Assembly: GCF_011045035.1 (NCBI RefSeq)
Contig: NZ_JAALAA010000011.1
Location: 1-64,000, forward strand
Reading direction: 5' to 3'
DNA from: Nocardioides turkmenicus
GTDB lineage: Bacteria > Actinomycetota > Actinomycetes > Propionibacteriales > Nocardioidaceae
DNA length: 64,000 nt
Shown here: positions 43,477-51,597 of the stretch, one piece after another
How the letters are laid out: each line of letters starts with the position of its first letter
How positions within the stretch are numbered: the first letter of the stretch is position 1
Notes under the pieces: model-generated
Told to the model about the DNA's origin: nothing
The model's input: the letters and a program-made list of their open reading frames with translations, nothing else
The model's database searches: none
Made by a program: the position numbers and the translations under genes

Positions 43477-43619
43477 GTGCGTCTCTTCCCTTTCGTCAGA
43501 TGGCCCGATCGGCCGTCTTCGACGCTAGGCACGGCGGCCGGGTCCACCCAGAGCCCTGGTCAGACCGGGGCCTGACAGGACCCCCGCTGTCTGCTCGCCG
43601 CCGACCTAGGCTGGAGGGC

Positions 43620-44474
43620 ATGAGCGAGGCGACGAACCCGTTGGGCGCATTCCTCCAGGCCAGGCGGGCGCTGGTGACGCCGGAGGCGGCGGGCATCCCG
43701 GCCGTGGGCGTACGCCGTGTCCCGGGGCTGCGTCGCGAAGAGGTCGCCATGCTGGCCGGGATCAGCGCGGACTACTACCTGCGGCTGGAGCGCGGCCGCG
43801 ACCGCAACCCGTCGGCGCAGGTGCTCGACTCGATCGCCCGCGTGCTCCAGCTGGACGACGACCACATCGCCCACATGATGTCGCTGGTCGCCGAAGGTCC
43901 CCGCCGCCGACGGCCGCGCCGGCGCAAGGAGACGGTCCCGCCCGGGGCGCTCAAGCTGCTCGAGTCGCTGGTGCAGCCCGCGTTCATCGAGGGGCGCTAC
44001 TTCGACATCCTGGCGTCCAACGCTCTTGCGCGAGCGCTCTCGCCGCGGCTCGCGGCGGGCGGCAACCAGCTCAGGGACCAGTTCCTCGACCCGGGCCAGC
44101 AGTCGTTCCACCCGGACTGGGTGCCGATGACGGAGTGCTTCGTCGGCAACCTGCGCCAGGCGGTGGGCACCGACATCGACGACCCGCGGTTCATCGAGCT
44201 CATCGGCGAGCTCTCGCTGGGCAGCGCCCGCTTCCGAGAGCTGTGGGCACGCCACGACGTACGCGGCCAGATCGGCACCCCGGTCCGGATGAACCACCCT
44301 CAGGTCGGCGAGATCACCCTCAACCGGGAGCGGCTGGCCATCAACGGCACCGACGACCTGGTGCTCGTCGTCTACCACCCCGACCCCGGCTCGCCCGACG
44401 CGGACAAGCTGGCTCTGCTGGCCTCCGCGGGACTGCCCACCCGGCCTGCTGAGTCCGAGGCCCGATCGGCCTGA
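43620..44474 (+). CDS. XRE-type regulator with MmyB-like ligand-binding domain
   Basis: A 284-residue regulator. The N-terminal helix-turn-helix has the common actinobacterial form GVRRVPGLRREEVAMLAGIS and DYYLRLERGRDRNPSAQVLD. The C-terminal ~170 residues (LLESLVQPAFIEGRYFDILA, NQLRDQFLDPGQQSFHPDWV, ELWARHDVRG, VGEITLNRERLAI) match the MmyB ligand-binding domain, a PAS-like fold that binds fatty acids in some members. It usually controls a neighbouring oxidoreductase, here the divergent SDR. Next gene downstream is the convergent HxlR regulator, three bases away. Confidence 0.92.
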   Translation: MSEATNPLGAFLQARRALVTPEAAGIPAVGVRRVPGLRREEVAMLAGISADYYLRLERGRDRNPSAQVLDSIARVLQLDDDHIAHMMSLVAEGPRRRRPRRRKETVPPGALKLLESLVQPAFIEGRYFDILASNALARALSPRLAAGGNQLRDQFLDPGQQSFHPDWVPMTECFVGNLRQAVGTDIDDPRFIELIGELSLGSARFRELWARHDVRGQIGTPVRMNHPQVGEITLNRERLAINGTDDLVLVVYHPDPGSPDADKLALLASAGLPTRPAESEARSA

Positions 44475-44477
44475 GGG

Positions 44478-44858
44478 CTATGGCCGGGGCAGCAAGCCCG
44501 CGTCTCGGTGCTCGACCAGCTCGGTGCGCTCGCGGGCGATGCGGTCCATGCCCCAGCGACCGAGCGGCCCGAGCGCGGCATTGAGGGAGCGGCCGTGCTC
44601 GGTCAGCGAGTACTCCACCCGCGGCGGCACCTCGGGATACACCTCCCGGTGCACCAGCCCGTCCTGCTCCATCTCGCGCAGGTGCTGGGTCAGCATCTTC
44701 TCGCTGACGCCGGGCAGGCCACGGCGGAGCTCCGCGAAGCGGCGTACGCCATGGGTGTCGAGCTCCCACAGGATCAGCCCCTTCCACTTGCCGCTGACCA
44801 CGTCGAGCGCGGCGTCGATGCCGCAGATGTAGGGACCGTTTCGGGGCGCCTTCGCCAT
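44478..44858 (-). CDS. HxlR-family transcriptional regulator
   Basis: A 126-residue winged-helix protein. It contains CGIDAALDVVSGKWKGLIL, RFAELRRGLPGVSEKMLTQ, HLREMEQDGLVHREVYPEVP and RVEYSLTEHGRSLNAAL, all standard for HxlR/DUF24 regulators. A single Cys near the N-terminus (YICGIDA) lies where many HxlR proteins sense electrophiles or redox state. It is divergent from the imine-reductase-like gene, sharing 87 bases with a palindrome, the common arrangement where HxlR represses the neighbouring oxidoreductase gene. Confidence 0.93.
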   Translation of the reverse strand: MAKAPRNGPYICGIDAALDVVSGKWKGLILWELDTHGVRRFAELRRGLPGVSEKMLTQHLREMEQDGLVHREVYPEVPPRVEYSLTEHGRSLNAALGPLGRWGMDRIARERTELVEHRDAGLLPRP

Positions 44859-44890
44859 CGGGTTCTCCTCACTCACCTTTTGGTAAGCAC

Positions 44891-44906
44891 CCCAGTAAAT
44901 AGTGGG
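44891..44906. promoter_or_regulatory. Quasi-palindrome in the HxlR/oxidoreductase intergenic region
   Basis: CCCAGTAAATAGTGGG pairs at six of eight positions, in an AT-rich patch between the divergent HxlR and oxidoreductase starts. Position and size fit an HxlR operator overlapping both promoters. No experimental consensus was matched. Confidence 0.45.
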
Positions 44907-44945
44907 TACTCCCGCCATCGTACGTAAAGCCCGAGGATTGTCTTC

Positions 44946-45830
44946 ATGAATCAACCTCTCACCGCCGTCACCGTCATCGGCCTCGGCCCCATGGGTCAGG
45001 CGATGGTCCACAGCCTGCTCGCCGCCGGACATCCGGTGACCGTATGGAACCGCACGGCATCGCGAGCCGACGAGGTCGTCGCCGCCGGCGCCCAGCTGGC
45101 CGACTCGCCGGCGAAGGCCGTCGCCGCCAGCGACCTGGTCATCCTCAGCCTGACCGACTACCAGGCGATGTACGACGTGCTCGACTCCGCCACCTCCGAG
45201 CTGACGGGGCGGACGATCGTCAACCTCAGCTCGGAGTCCCCGGACGGGACCCGCCGGGGCGCGGAGTGGGCGGCCTCGCACGGCGCGCACTTCCTCACCG
45301 GCGGCGTGATGGTCCCGGCCCCGATGGTCGGGACGCCCGATGCGTACGTCTACATCAGCGGTCCGGCCGACGTGCTCTCTTTGCACCAGGATGCGCTGGC
45401 CCGCATCGGGTCCGTCCGCTACCTGGGTGAGGACCCGGGGCTCGCGCAGCTGATGTACCAGGCCCACCTGGACATCTTCCTCACCTCCCTCTCCTCGCTG
45501 CTCCACGCCGTGGCACTGCTGGAGACGGGCGGCATCAAGCCGTCGGCTGCTCTGCCCGAGCTCATGCAGACGATCGCCGACATCCCGCCGATCCTCGCCG
45601 CCGGCGAGGACCTCGGCGCCCAGCTCGACGCCGGCAAGCACCCCGGCCACCTGAGCACCATCACGATGATGGGCGCCACCGCCGACCACCTCGTCGAGGC
45701 CAGCGAGGCCGCCGGCATCGACACCGACCTCCCCCGCGCCGTCCAGGCCCACTACTCCTGGGCCCGCTCGCGCGGGTACGGCGCGGAGAACTGGTCGCGG
45801 ATCATCGACGCCATCCGGCCGTACGTCTGA
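44946..45830 (+). CDS. Imine-reductase-like NAD(P)-dependent oxidoreductase
   Basis: A 294-residue protein of the beta-hydroxyacid dehydrogenase superfamily. The N-terminal Rossmann domain has VIGLGPMGQAMVHSLLAAG and VTVWNRTASRADEVVAAGA; the NRTASRA sequence favours NADPH. The C-terminal part, AQLMYQAHLDIFLTSLSSLL and HLSTITMMGATADHLVEAS, matches the helical domain of imine reductases rather than hydroxyisobutyrate dehydrogenases, which have a catalytic Lys. Likely substrate: a cyclic imine or related compound, unproved. Divergent from HxlR, and followed by a strong terminator. Confidence 0.9.
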   Translation: MNQPLTAVTVIGLGPMGQAMVHSLLAAGHPVTVWNRTASRADEVVAAGAQLADSPAKAVAASDLVILSLTDYQAMYDVLDSATSELTGRTIVNLSSESPDGTRRGAEWAASHGAHFLTGGVMVPAPMVGTPDAYVYISGPADVLSLHQDALARIGSVRYLGEDPGLAQLMYQAHLDIFLTSLSSLLHAVALLETGGIKPSAALPELMQTIADIPPILAAGEDLGAQLDAGKHPGHLSTITMMGATADHLVEASEAAGIDTDLPRAVQAHYSWARSRGYGAENWSRIIDAIRPYV

Positions 45831-45832
45831 GG

Positions 45833-45870
45833 TGATCGTCGGCGCCTGGATCCTCAGGCGCCGGCGATCA
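45833..45870 (+). terminator. Terminator hairpin after the imine-reductase-like gene
   Basis: 45833-45848 pairs with 45855-45870, a 16-bp stem with a single G-T pair and a 6-base loop, starting two bases after the stop codon. It marks the left edge of the accessory region. Confidence 0.85.
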
Positions 45871-45945
45871 GCCATTCAGGCAGCGCTCGAATCTCCGGGA
45901 CCCGGGCATGGCGCCGTTTCTCGGGTCTGATGACATCCTTCGTCT

Positions 45946-46335
45946 ATGCCCCAGATCTGCCGACGCTGCGGTAGAGCGGTGAAGTCGAGCGCAACGAACT
46001 TCGAGACCTTCGAGCAGATGCATTACGTCTGCTTCCACTACGAGTTCGAGCACGGCGACGTCGACGTCGATGACGAATGCAACGCGGGCGGCTGCCCGTC
46101 AGCCTCGATCGGCGGAGGGCGGGACGCCGTGGTCGCGACTGCGCGCGAACTTGCGATGGAATCGGCGTCCGGTGCCCCTTGGCGTAACGCTGAGTTGCAT
46201 GAGTACCTCGAAGCCTTCGCGTCCTGGCTAGACGATTCTGGTGGCATCTATGCGGAGAACGGCGACATGCGCGTTGTCGGCAATGGTTGGGAGGTCGTGC
46301 GACTCGGCCTCCGCGCCGCCACGGGGTACGAATGA
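45946..46335 (+). CDS. Small zinc-ribbon-like hypothetical protein
   Basis: A 129-residue protein. It opens with CRRCGRAVKSS, a C-x-x-C knuckle, with two more cysteines (DECNAGGCPSA) that could complete a metal site. The C-terminal half, WRNAELHEYLEAFASWLDD ... GWEVVRLGLRAATGYE, resembles the DUF7660-like domain of small bacterial proteins, some of which are immunity proteins; this is from recall. Its stop overlaps the next start (ATGA, 46332-46335), so the two are co-translated. Codon use is less GC-biased than in the neighbouring core genes. Confidence 0.65.
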   Translation: MPQICRRCGRAVKSSATNFETFEQMHYVCFHYEFEHGDVDVDDECNAGGCPSASIGGGRDAVVATARELAMESASGAPWRNAELHEYLEAFASWLDDSGGIYAENGDMRVVGNGWEVVRLGLRAATGYE

Positions 46336-46799
46336 CCGCCCTGAGACTGCCCGCAGACGTCGCTCGCTTCATGCAGGATATCGACGTCGAACAGGTATGG
46401 CTGACCGTCCTCCAGCCCAGCGAGGCCGCGACGTACGACGACGTCGCCCGCATTGCCGGCATCGAGCCGCTCGGGAAGGCGTGGATCGAGATCAGCCGGT
46501 CAGAGGCGCGGGCACTCCTCGCCGGACTCCTCCATAGGAGTCTCCCTTATCAGGCCGAACTCATGCCCCGTCACCGCGCCGGTTGGCTCGCGGACGAATT
46601 CATCGATGCCTTTGGCCCGTACGGCGGCCGCTTCGCCACGAACGGCGTCGACCGTGGCTGGACGCCGGCGACCGACTACGTCATGGACCGCGGTGTGGTT
46701 GTCATGAGCGAGATCGGCTCCGGGATCTTCTGGGTAGCGGAGACGAAGACTGACAGCCGCTGGTCGCGGACGCGCACTTCCGCTGCCTACCTCAGCTGA
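46332..46799 (+). CDS. Hypothetical protein coupled to the zinc-ribbon-like gene
   Basis: A 155-residue protein with no recognised family. It begins TALRLPADVARFMQDIDVEQ, contains EISRSEARALLAGLLHRSLP and YQAELMPRHRAGWLADEFID, and has GIFWVAETKTDSRWSRTRTS near the end. It is mostly hydrophilic, without signal peptide or membrane segments. The 4-bp overlap with the upstream gene indicates that the products work together. Such pairs in accessory regions are often toxin/immunity or defence related, but nothing here proves it. Confidence 0.6.
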   Translation: MTALRLPADVARFMQDIDVEQVWLTVLQPSEAATYDDVARIAGIEPLGKAWIEISRSEARALLAGLLHRSLPYQAELMPRHRAGWLADEFIDAFGPYGGRFATNGVDRGWTPATDYVMDRGVVVMSEIGSGIFWVAETKTDSRWSRTRTSAAYLS

Positions 46800-46891
46800 T
46801 CCTTCCCGCTGGCGACCGACCCTCTCCCCAACACAGGGGACGTGAACCATGAGACCAACACGAGCAACCAAACCGCCGGTGTTCTGGTTGC

Positions 46892-47474
46892 GTGACCTTC
46901 TTGGAGGAACCTGCGCCGAGCGCCGGCCAGGAGAAGTTGTACGCCGAGGACCTCGCCGACGACGGCTACGTCTGGGACCTCACCCGGGTGTGGGCACATC
47001 AGCCGGAGATGAAGGAACAGCTCATGCGGCTGTTCGACGCCACCGCAGACGCGGCAGGCCTGACACCGCGCGACAAAGCCGTGATCGTAATCGCGCAGGC
47101 AGCGACAATCGGTGACTCATACTGTGCCGTCGCCTGGGGCAAGCGCCTGACCGACTGGTCCGACCCGCAGACCGCGGTCGCCGCCCTCACCGGCGACGAC
47201 GGATCGTTCAGTGAGCGCGAGCAGGCCTGCCCTGGCCGCCTGGGCACGCACCGTCGCCCGCTCCCCCGGCAGCAGTACGCCGCAGGACATCCAGCGTCTG
47301 CGTGACGCGGGGTTCAGCGAGCCACAGATCGTCGCGCTGACCGTCTACGCAGGACTGCGCACGGCTTTCTCCAGTATCAACGGCGCCCTTGGCGCCCGGC
47401 CAGAAATGGCGCTGGCTTCTTCGCTCGACCCCGCCGTACGTGGTGCCATCATTTGGGGACGCATGCCCACCTAA
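46892..47474 (+). pseudogene. Frameshifted carboxymuconolactone-decarboxylase/AhpD-like protein
   Basis: The N-terminal part (GTG at 46892; LYAEDLADDGYVWDLTRVWA, LTPRDKAVIVIAQAATIGDS, YCAVAWGKRL) runs in one frame to about 47220. The natural continuation (LAAWARTVARSPGSSTPQDI, LRDAGFSEPQIVALTVYAGL, AFSSINGALGARPE) follows in another frame from about 47218 to 47474. Removing one G in the CAGGCC around 47221-47226 would restore the frame. The family folds as AhpD-like helices, typically with Cys-x-x-Cys; here only one Cys (SYCAVAW) is present, as in related non-catalytic members. Either a recent frameshift mutation or a sequencing error. Confidence 0.75.
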
Positions 47475-47523
47475 TGCTGTCCAACTCCGCCCGCCGGAGA
47501 TGAACCTGAGCCGGAAGGCATCG

Positions 47524-48412
47524 ATGACAGCCCATACGACCAGCCACGACCAGGTCGTGATGCAACGGGCGGCATCGCTTTCCGGGTTGAACGCAGCAGG
47601 CGCTCGCTTGCTGAGGAACGGCTCCAACGCGATCTATCTACTGCCGAACGCAGGGGTGGTGGCCCGCGTCGGCCGATCCGGAGCAACCGAATGCCAAGCG
47701 CCAGGTTCAGATCGCTTCCTGGCTGTCTGCCAATGGCATCGAGGCCAACCTGCCGATCGACGGATTGGACCCAGTCACCGTCGACAACCGCCCCGTTACT
47801 TGGTGGATGCCGATCGCGGGCCATCGCCACGCGACACCTGCCGAACTGGGCGCCGTTCTCCACAAGCTCCACAATCTCCCAGCGCCGGCCACCATCGCCC
47901 TGCCGAACCTCGACATGGTCAGCTACCTCACCGAGCGCCTCGAATCTGCGAGCGGGATCTCCAGAGTCGACCGAAACTGGCTTCAAGACCGACTCGTCTG
48001 GCTGAGCGCGGAGTTGGCGACCACCGAGGTTTTCCAATCCCAACGGGTCGTCCACGGCGACGCTTGGCAAGGCAACCTAGTCGTGCCCGCCAATGGCGCG
48101 CCGATCCTTCTCGACTTCGACCACGTCTCGATCGGGCACCCGGACTGGGACCTGATCCCACTCGCCGTCGACCACGAAGACTTCGCACGGATCGGCAGCA
48201 CCGACTACGGCGCCTTCGTCACCGCCTACGGCGGCTACGACGTACGCGAAACGGCGTGGTTCCGAGCGCTCGCTGACCTACAAGAACTGCGTTGGACCGC
48301 GTTCGTTGCAGTGAAGGCGGCGCACAACGCCGACGCAGCGGCCGAGGCGGCCCAACGCCTCGCTTGCCTGCGCGGCGAGGTCCCTCGTCCCTGGAGATGG
48401 ACCGCCTTCTAA
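47524..48412 (+). pseudogene. Frameshifted aminoglycoside-phosphotransferase-family gene
   Basis: The N-lobe reads from ATG 47524 (LNAAGARLLRNGSNAIYLLP, NAGVVARVGRS) and the rest in another frame from about 47680 (NAKRQVQIASWLSANGIEAN, VVHGDAWQGNLVV, ILLDFDHVSIGHPDWDLI). The HGDAWQGN catalytic loop and DFD metal site are intact, so the gene was functional until recently. A single-base change near 47672-47685 separates the frames. The family includes small-molecule kinases and antibiotic phosphotransferases; the substrate is unknown. It is the second frameshifted gene in a row, only 49 bases after the first. Confidence 0.75.
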
Positions 48413-48783
48413 CCCGGCCGAACCCATGGTTCAGCCAAATGAGCACCCTGCTGACACGACTTATATGGCGTCGGAGCAGTTCCAGCCGCTCGCGGCGTCG
48501 CCCGGTCGAAGACTCCGCAGAAGCATCTGGTGTGACGGCATGACGTCCGGCACAGCTCAACGGGACGTCATTCCGCCCAGACTGACGCGCCTGCCGACTC
48601 GGCCCAGCCAACACCAGGGCTCGAACCCCAACGTCCTCAAGAGCGGCCTGTCCCTTTGCCAATGTAGGTGTCGAACGGAACTCGCTAATATTCACATACG
48701 TGTTTCCGCCCACCCCTCATCGAACTGGCTGCCCGGGGAAAGGAGATCTACAAATCGGCGCGATATCTGCCAATCCTGTCGCC
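48413..48783. other. 371-base gap without a recognisable gene
   Basis: No frame gives family-like protein, and codon use in the open frames is irregular. The composition is mixed and less GC-rich than core regions. It separates the broken phosphotransferase gene from the convergent DUF3644 gene and may be decayed sequence. Confidence 0.5.
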
Positions 48784-49788
48784 TTACCTGCTGGTTTTCG
48801 ACCTCAAGTGTTCGCGATAATCGGCACGTGCACCTGCGAACTGCTCGTCCGTATGGGACGCCAAGTATGAGACTGCGTCACCCGACCAGACGTGAACAAC
48901 TCCGTTACTGTGTTTCCAGGCGTACCTCGGATTCTCCCGCAGCGAGTCTCTCCAGCAGATGGCCTGCATGTCGTACGACGTCAGGGCGCGCCCAGAGCGC
49001 TTCTCATTCACCTTCTTGAGCAGTTCCTTGGCACTGAATGGATGCGTCTGATTTGGGTCAGTTTTCCGCACCACCACCTGCCCGTCAGCAGTAGGCGATA
49101 CTGCAACGACCAGGTCTGCGCTCGACATCTTCTTCACCGACTGCATGTTGATGTCGTAGATCGTTGCGACCCTGGACATGTCTCCTCCTGCGTTTTGCGC
49201 GGCATCCATCAAGTCCCGCAACGCATTGATGAACTCCTCGACCTCGGTAACCATCGTGGCGTTACGGTCGACTCTCATGAACTGAACCGCATCAGCTGGT
49301 GCCGTGGCGCCCAGAGGCAACAACTGCCACGTCATTGACTCCGCCAGATCCTTCTTGAACCGCGCAAGCATGAAGTCTCGAAAGTTAAGGACGTTCTGCT
49401 GCAGGAACGGATAGATGACTGCCCCCAACCCCTGCGCGTTATACAAGTGGATCACACGGTCGCGATACTCCGTGAGCGCCTCGATGTTCGCGGTCACTGC
49501 GGGACCGTCCACCGTCTCCGGCCACAATCCGTGCGCATTCATCCTGCCAAGCGCATCATCGATACTGATCGATCGATAGCGCTCGCCTCGCTGCTTTGGA
49601 TAGAAGATCGAGCGGTTGTCCTGTCGCAAGGTCGCCTTGGCTGCAAGTTCCCAGGCATTCACAACGAGCGTCACAGTGACCTCGTCCCGGTAGGTCATCT
49701 GGGGCTTGTTGTAAACCTCAACTGCGGACAACATAGCCGCCATCGAATTATCGGCAAGACGTTTGATCGAGACGTACGGTGCGCTCAT
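48784..49788 (-). CDS. DUF3644 protein with HEPN-like motif
   Basis: A 334-residue protein. The N-terminal part matches DUF3644: MAAMLSAVEVYNKPQMTYRD and VTLVVNAWELAAKATLRQ, then EYRDRVIHLYN, where Arg109 and His114 give R-x4-H, the signature of HEPN-domain RNases. The C-terminal part (KKMSSADLVVAVSPTADGQV, FSAKELLKKVN, YDMQAICWRDSLRENPRYAW) ends in a winged-helix-like block that could bind nucleic acid or contact a partner. HEPN proteins are recurrent in toxin-antitoxin and phage-defence systems; DUF3644 itself has no proven activity. It is monocistronic and AT-richer than flanking core genes. Confidence 0.8.
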   Translation of the reverse strand: MSAPYVSIKRLADNSMAAMLSAVEVYNKPQMTYRDEVTVTLVVNAWELAAKATLRQDNRSIFYPKQRGERYRSISIDDALGRMNAHGLWPETVDGPAVTANIEALTEYRDRVIHLYNAQGLGAVIYPFLQQNVLNFRDFMLARFKKDLAESMTWQLLPLGATAPADAVQFMRVDRNATMVTEVEEFINALRDLMDAAQNAGGDMSRVATIYDINMQSVKKMSSADLVVAVSPTADGQVVVRKTDPNQTHPFSAKELLKKVNEKRSGRALTSYDMQAICWRDSLRENPRYAWKHSNGVVHVWSGDAVSYLASHTDEQFAGARADYREHLRSKTSR

Positions 49789-50038
49789 TGACTCTCAGAT
49801 TCCACTATCGACCCACACGCCACGCTGCCCGAGAGTAATCATACCGACGTCGACGTAGATTCGGATACCACTTCCACGCGCAAGGATATATCCGGGCCGC
49901 CCAGACGCGCAGCGAAACAGGATGGTTGTTTGCTCCGCCCGGCGCCACGGGACGGCCTCATTCTCTGAAGATGCGTCACGATGCGGCGGCCACTTGAGTT
50001 ACTGTCGAAGGATCGGCGACCTGACCGAGGAGGACGGG

Positions 50039-50236
50039 GTGAAGCGATACGTGGACGGCGAATGGGCAGGCTGGGATGGCGACACGATTGTCAAACTGAC
50101 TGACCGGACGGTTTGGCGTCAGGTCGAGTACTACTACGAGTACCAATACGCTTATCGACCTGAGGTGACCATCTCCGCAGGAAAGATGATCGTCAAAGGT
50201 ATGCGCCGAGCGGTCGGCGTCCAGCAGATGGTCTAG
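50039..50236 (+). CDS. Small conserved beta-rich protein
   Basis: A 65-residue protein from a GTG at 50039: KRYVDGEWAGWDGDTIVKLT, DRTVWRQVEYYYEYQYAYRP, EVTISAGKMIVKGM. This W-x-G-x-T-I-x-K-L-x-x-G/D-x-V-W...Y-x-Y-x-Y-x-Y-x-P-x-V pattern recurs in small proteins of many bacteria, usually in accessory DNA. It looks like a single beta-sheet domain. Function unknown. A longer in-frame version from 49922 is less plausible as its extra residues are not conserved-looking. Confidence 0.7.
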   Translation: MKRYVDGEWAGWDGDTIVKLTDRTVWRQVEYYYEYQYAYRPEVTISAGKMIVKGMRRAVGVQQMV

Positions 50237-50345
50237 TCGCTCGGGCAGCGCGCGCCGGGACCTACTGGCGACAGACCCTTGGTCCCACGACCCTTTGCAT
50301 CATTCCGCCGCCTATGACACAGGTGGTGTGGAAGGATCCGAGTCC

Positions 50346-51014
50346 ATGATTCGGGCGGTGGTGTTCGATGTCGGCGAGTGCCTGGTGGACGAGTCCCGCG
50401 AGTACGGGACATGGGCAGACTGGCTGGGAGTGCCGCAGCATACGTTCTCAGCGGTTTTCGGGGCGGTGATCGCTCGCGGGATGGACTATCGCGAGGCCTT
50501 CCAGGTGTTCCAGCCGGGGTTCGATCTGACCGAGGAACGACGGAAGCGGGAAGAGGCCGGGCAGGCGGAGCGGTTCGGGGAGGATGACGTCTATCCCGAC
50601 GTACGCCCTGCCTTGAAAGCGCTGCGCGAGGACGGATTGTGGTTGGGGCTGGCCGGGAACCAGACGGTGAGTGCGGGGCGGATCCTGCGGGAGCTGGACT
50701 TTCCGGTGGACATGGTCGCGACGTCCGACGACTGGGGTGTGAGCAAGCCGGATCTGGGGTTCTTCGAGCATGTCATCGACGCGGCTCCGTACGCGGCCGA
50801 GGAGATCCTCTACGTCGGGGACCGGCTCGACAACGACATCCGGCCAGCAGCGGAGTCGGGGATGGCGACAGCACTGATCCGCCGGGGACCGTGGGGCGTG
50901 ATCCAGGAACATGACCCGGCCGCAGACGAGATCGCGACGCTCCGGATCTCCTCACTCACCGAGCTTCCCAAGTGGATCGCCGCCCTCAACGAGAGTGGGC
51001 CGGACGGCCGCTAA
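50346..51014 (+). CDS. HAD-superfamily hydrolase
   Basis: A 222-residue HAD hydrolase starting MIRAVVFDVGECLVDES. Motif I is D-V-G rather than D-x-D, a variant known in several subgroups and lacking the usual acid/base residue. Motif II lies in GLAGNQTVSAG, motif III Lys in WGVSKPDLGFFE and motif IV is ILYVGDRLDNDI. It probably dephosphorylates a small metabolite or nucleotide. Start at 50346 was chosen for the motif-I strand. The Nudix gene follows ten bases after its stop, so the two may be co-transcribed. Confidence 0.9.
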   Translation: MIRAVVFDVGECLVDESREYGTWADWLGVPQHTFSAVFGAVIARGMDYREAFQVFQPGFDLTEERRKREEAGQAERFGEDDVYPDVRPALKALREDGLWLGLAGNQTVSAGRILRELDFPVDMVATSDDWGVSKPDLGFFEHVIDAAPYAAEEILYVGDRLDNDIRPAAESGMATALIRRGPWGVIQEHDPAADEIATLRISSLTELPKWIAALNESGPDGR

Positions 51015-51024
51015 GTTGATCACC

Positions 51025-51597
51025 ATGGCCGAGCGCAGCGCGACCCAGTGGATCATCCATGACGAGAAGATCGTCGACGACAAGCTGAAGATGGTGCTCA
51101 GCAGGGCGAGCGTGGAACTTCCTGACGGGACGCTGTTCGATCAGTGGGTGATGCGGATTCCCGCGGCGGTCCTGGTGCTCATGGTCGATGACTCCGAGCG
51201 CGTGCTGATGATGTGGCGGCATCGGTTCATCCAGGACCGGTGGGTGTGGGAACTGCCTGGTGGTTACCTCGACGACGGCGAGGAGTTGCAGGTCGCGGCT
51301 ATGCGCGAGGCCGAGGAAGAGACGGGCTGGCGGCCACGCACGATCGAGAAGTTCCTCGAGTTCCAGCCGTTGGTCGGGACTGTGGACCAGCCGAACATCA
51401 TCTATCTCGCGCGAGGAGCCACAGACACTGGCGCGGTTCCTGATGTCAACGAGACCGACACGGTGCGCTGGATCCCGCTGGACGAGATCGAGGGCTTGAT
51501 CGCCGAGGGCAAGATCATCGGGGCCGGCTCGGTCGCGCCGTTGTACAAGCTGCTGCTGGCTCGCGCTGAGGGCAAGCTTCGACCTCAGGGGGCCTGA
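51025..51597 (+). CDS. Nudix hydrolase
   Basis: A 190-residue protein with a perfect Nudix box, GYLDDGEELQVAAMREAEEE followed by TGW (G-x5-E-x7-R-E-U-x-E-E-x-G-U). The surrounding fold, WVWELPGG before the box and EFQPLVGTVDQPNIIYLARG after it, is like ADP-ribose/NDP-sugar pyrophosphatases. It hydrolyses a nucleoside diphosphate linked to another moiety. The last 13 bases overlap the end of the convergent TPR-regulator gene. Nudix genes next to this kind of regulator are a recurring pair in actinobacteria. Confidence 0.94.
   Translation: MAERSATQWIIHDEKIVDDKLKMVLSRASVELPDGTLFDQWVMRIPAAVLVLMVDDSERVLMMWRHRFIQDRWVWELPGGYLDDGEELQVAAMREAEEETGWRPRTIEKFLEFQPLVGTVDQPNIIYLARGATDTGAVPDVNETDTVRWIPLDEIEGLIAEGKIIGAGSVAPLYKLLLARAEGKLRPQGA

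Noticed and set aside
48219..48713. Minus-strand open frame across the end of the phosphotransferase remnant
   Set aside because: No ribosome site or family-like sequence; Arg-rich shadow of the plus-strand gene.
45871..50345. Prophage or integrative element
   Set aside because: No integrase, transposase, phage structural gene, tRNA or direct repeat was seen at the edges; only an accessory region can be claimed.
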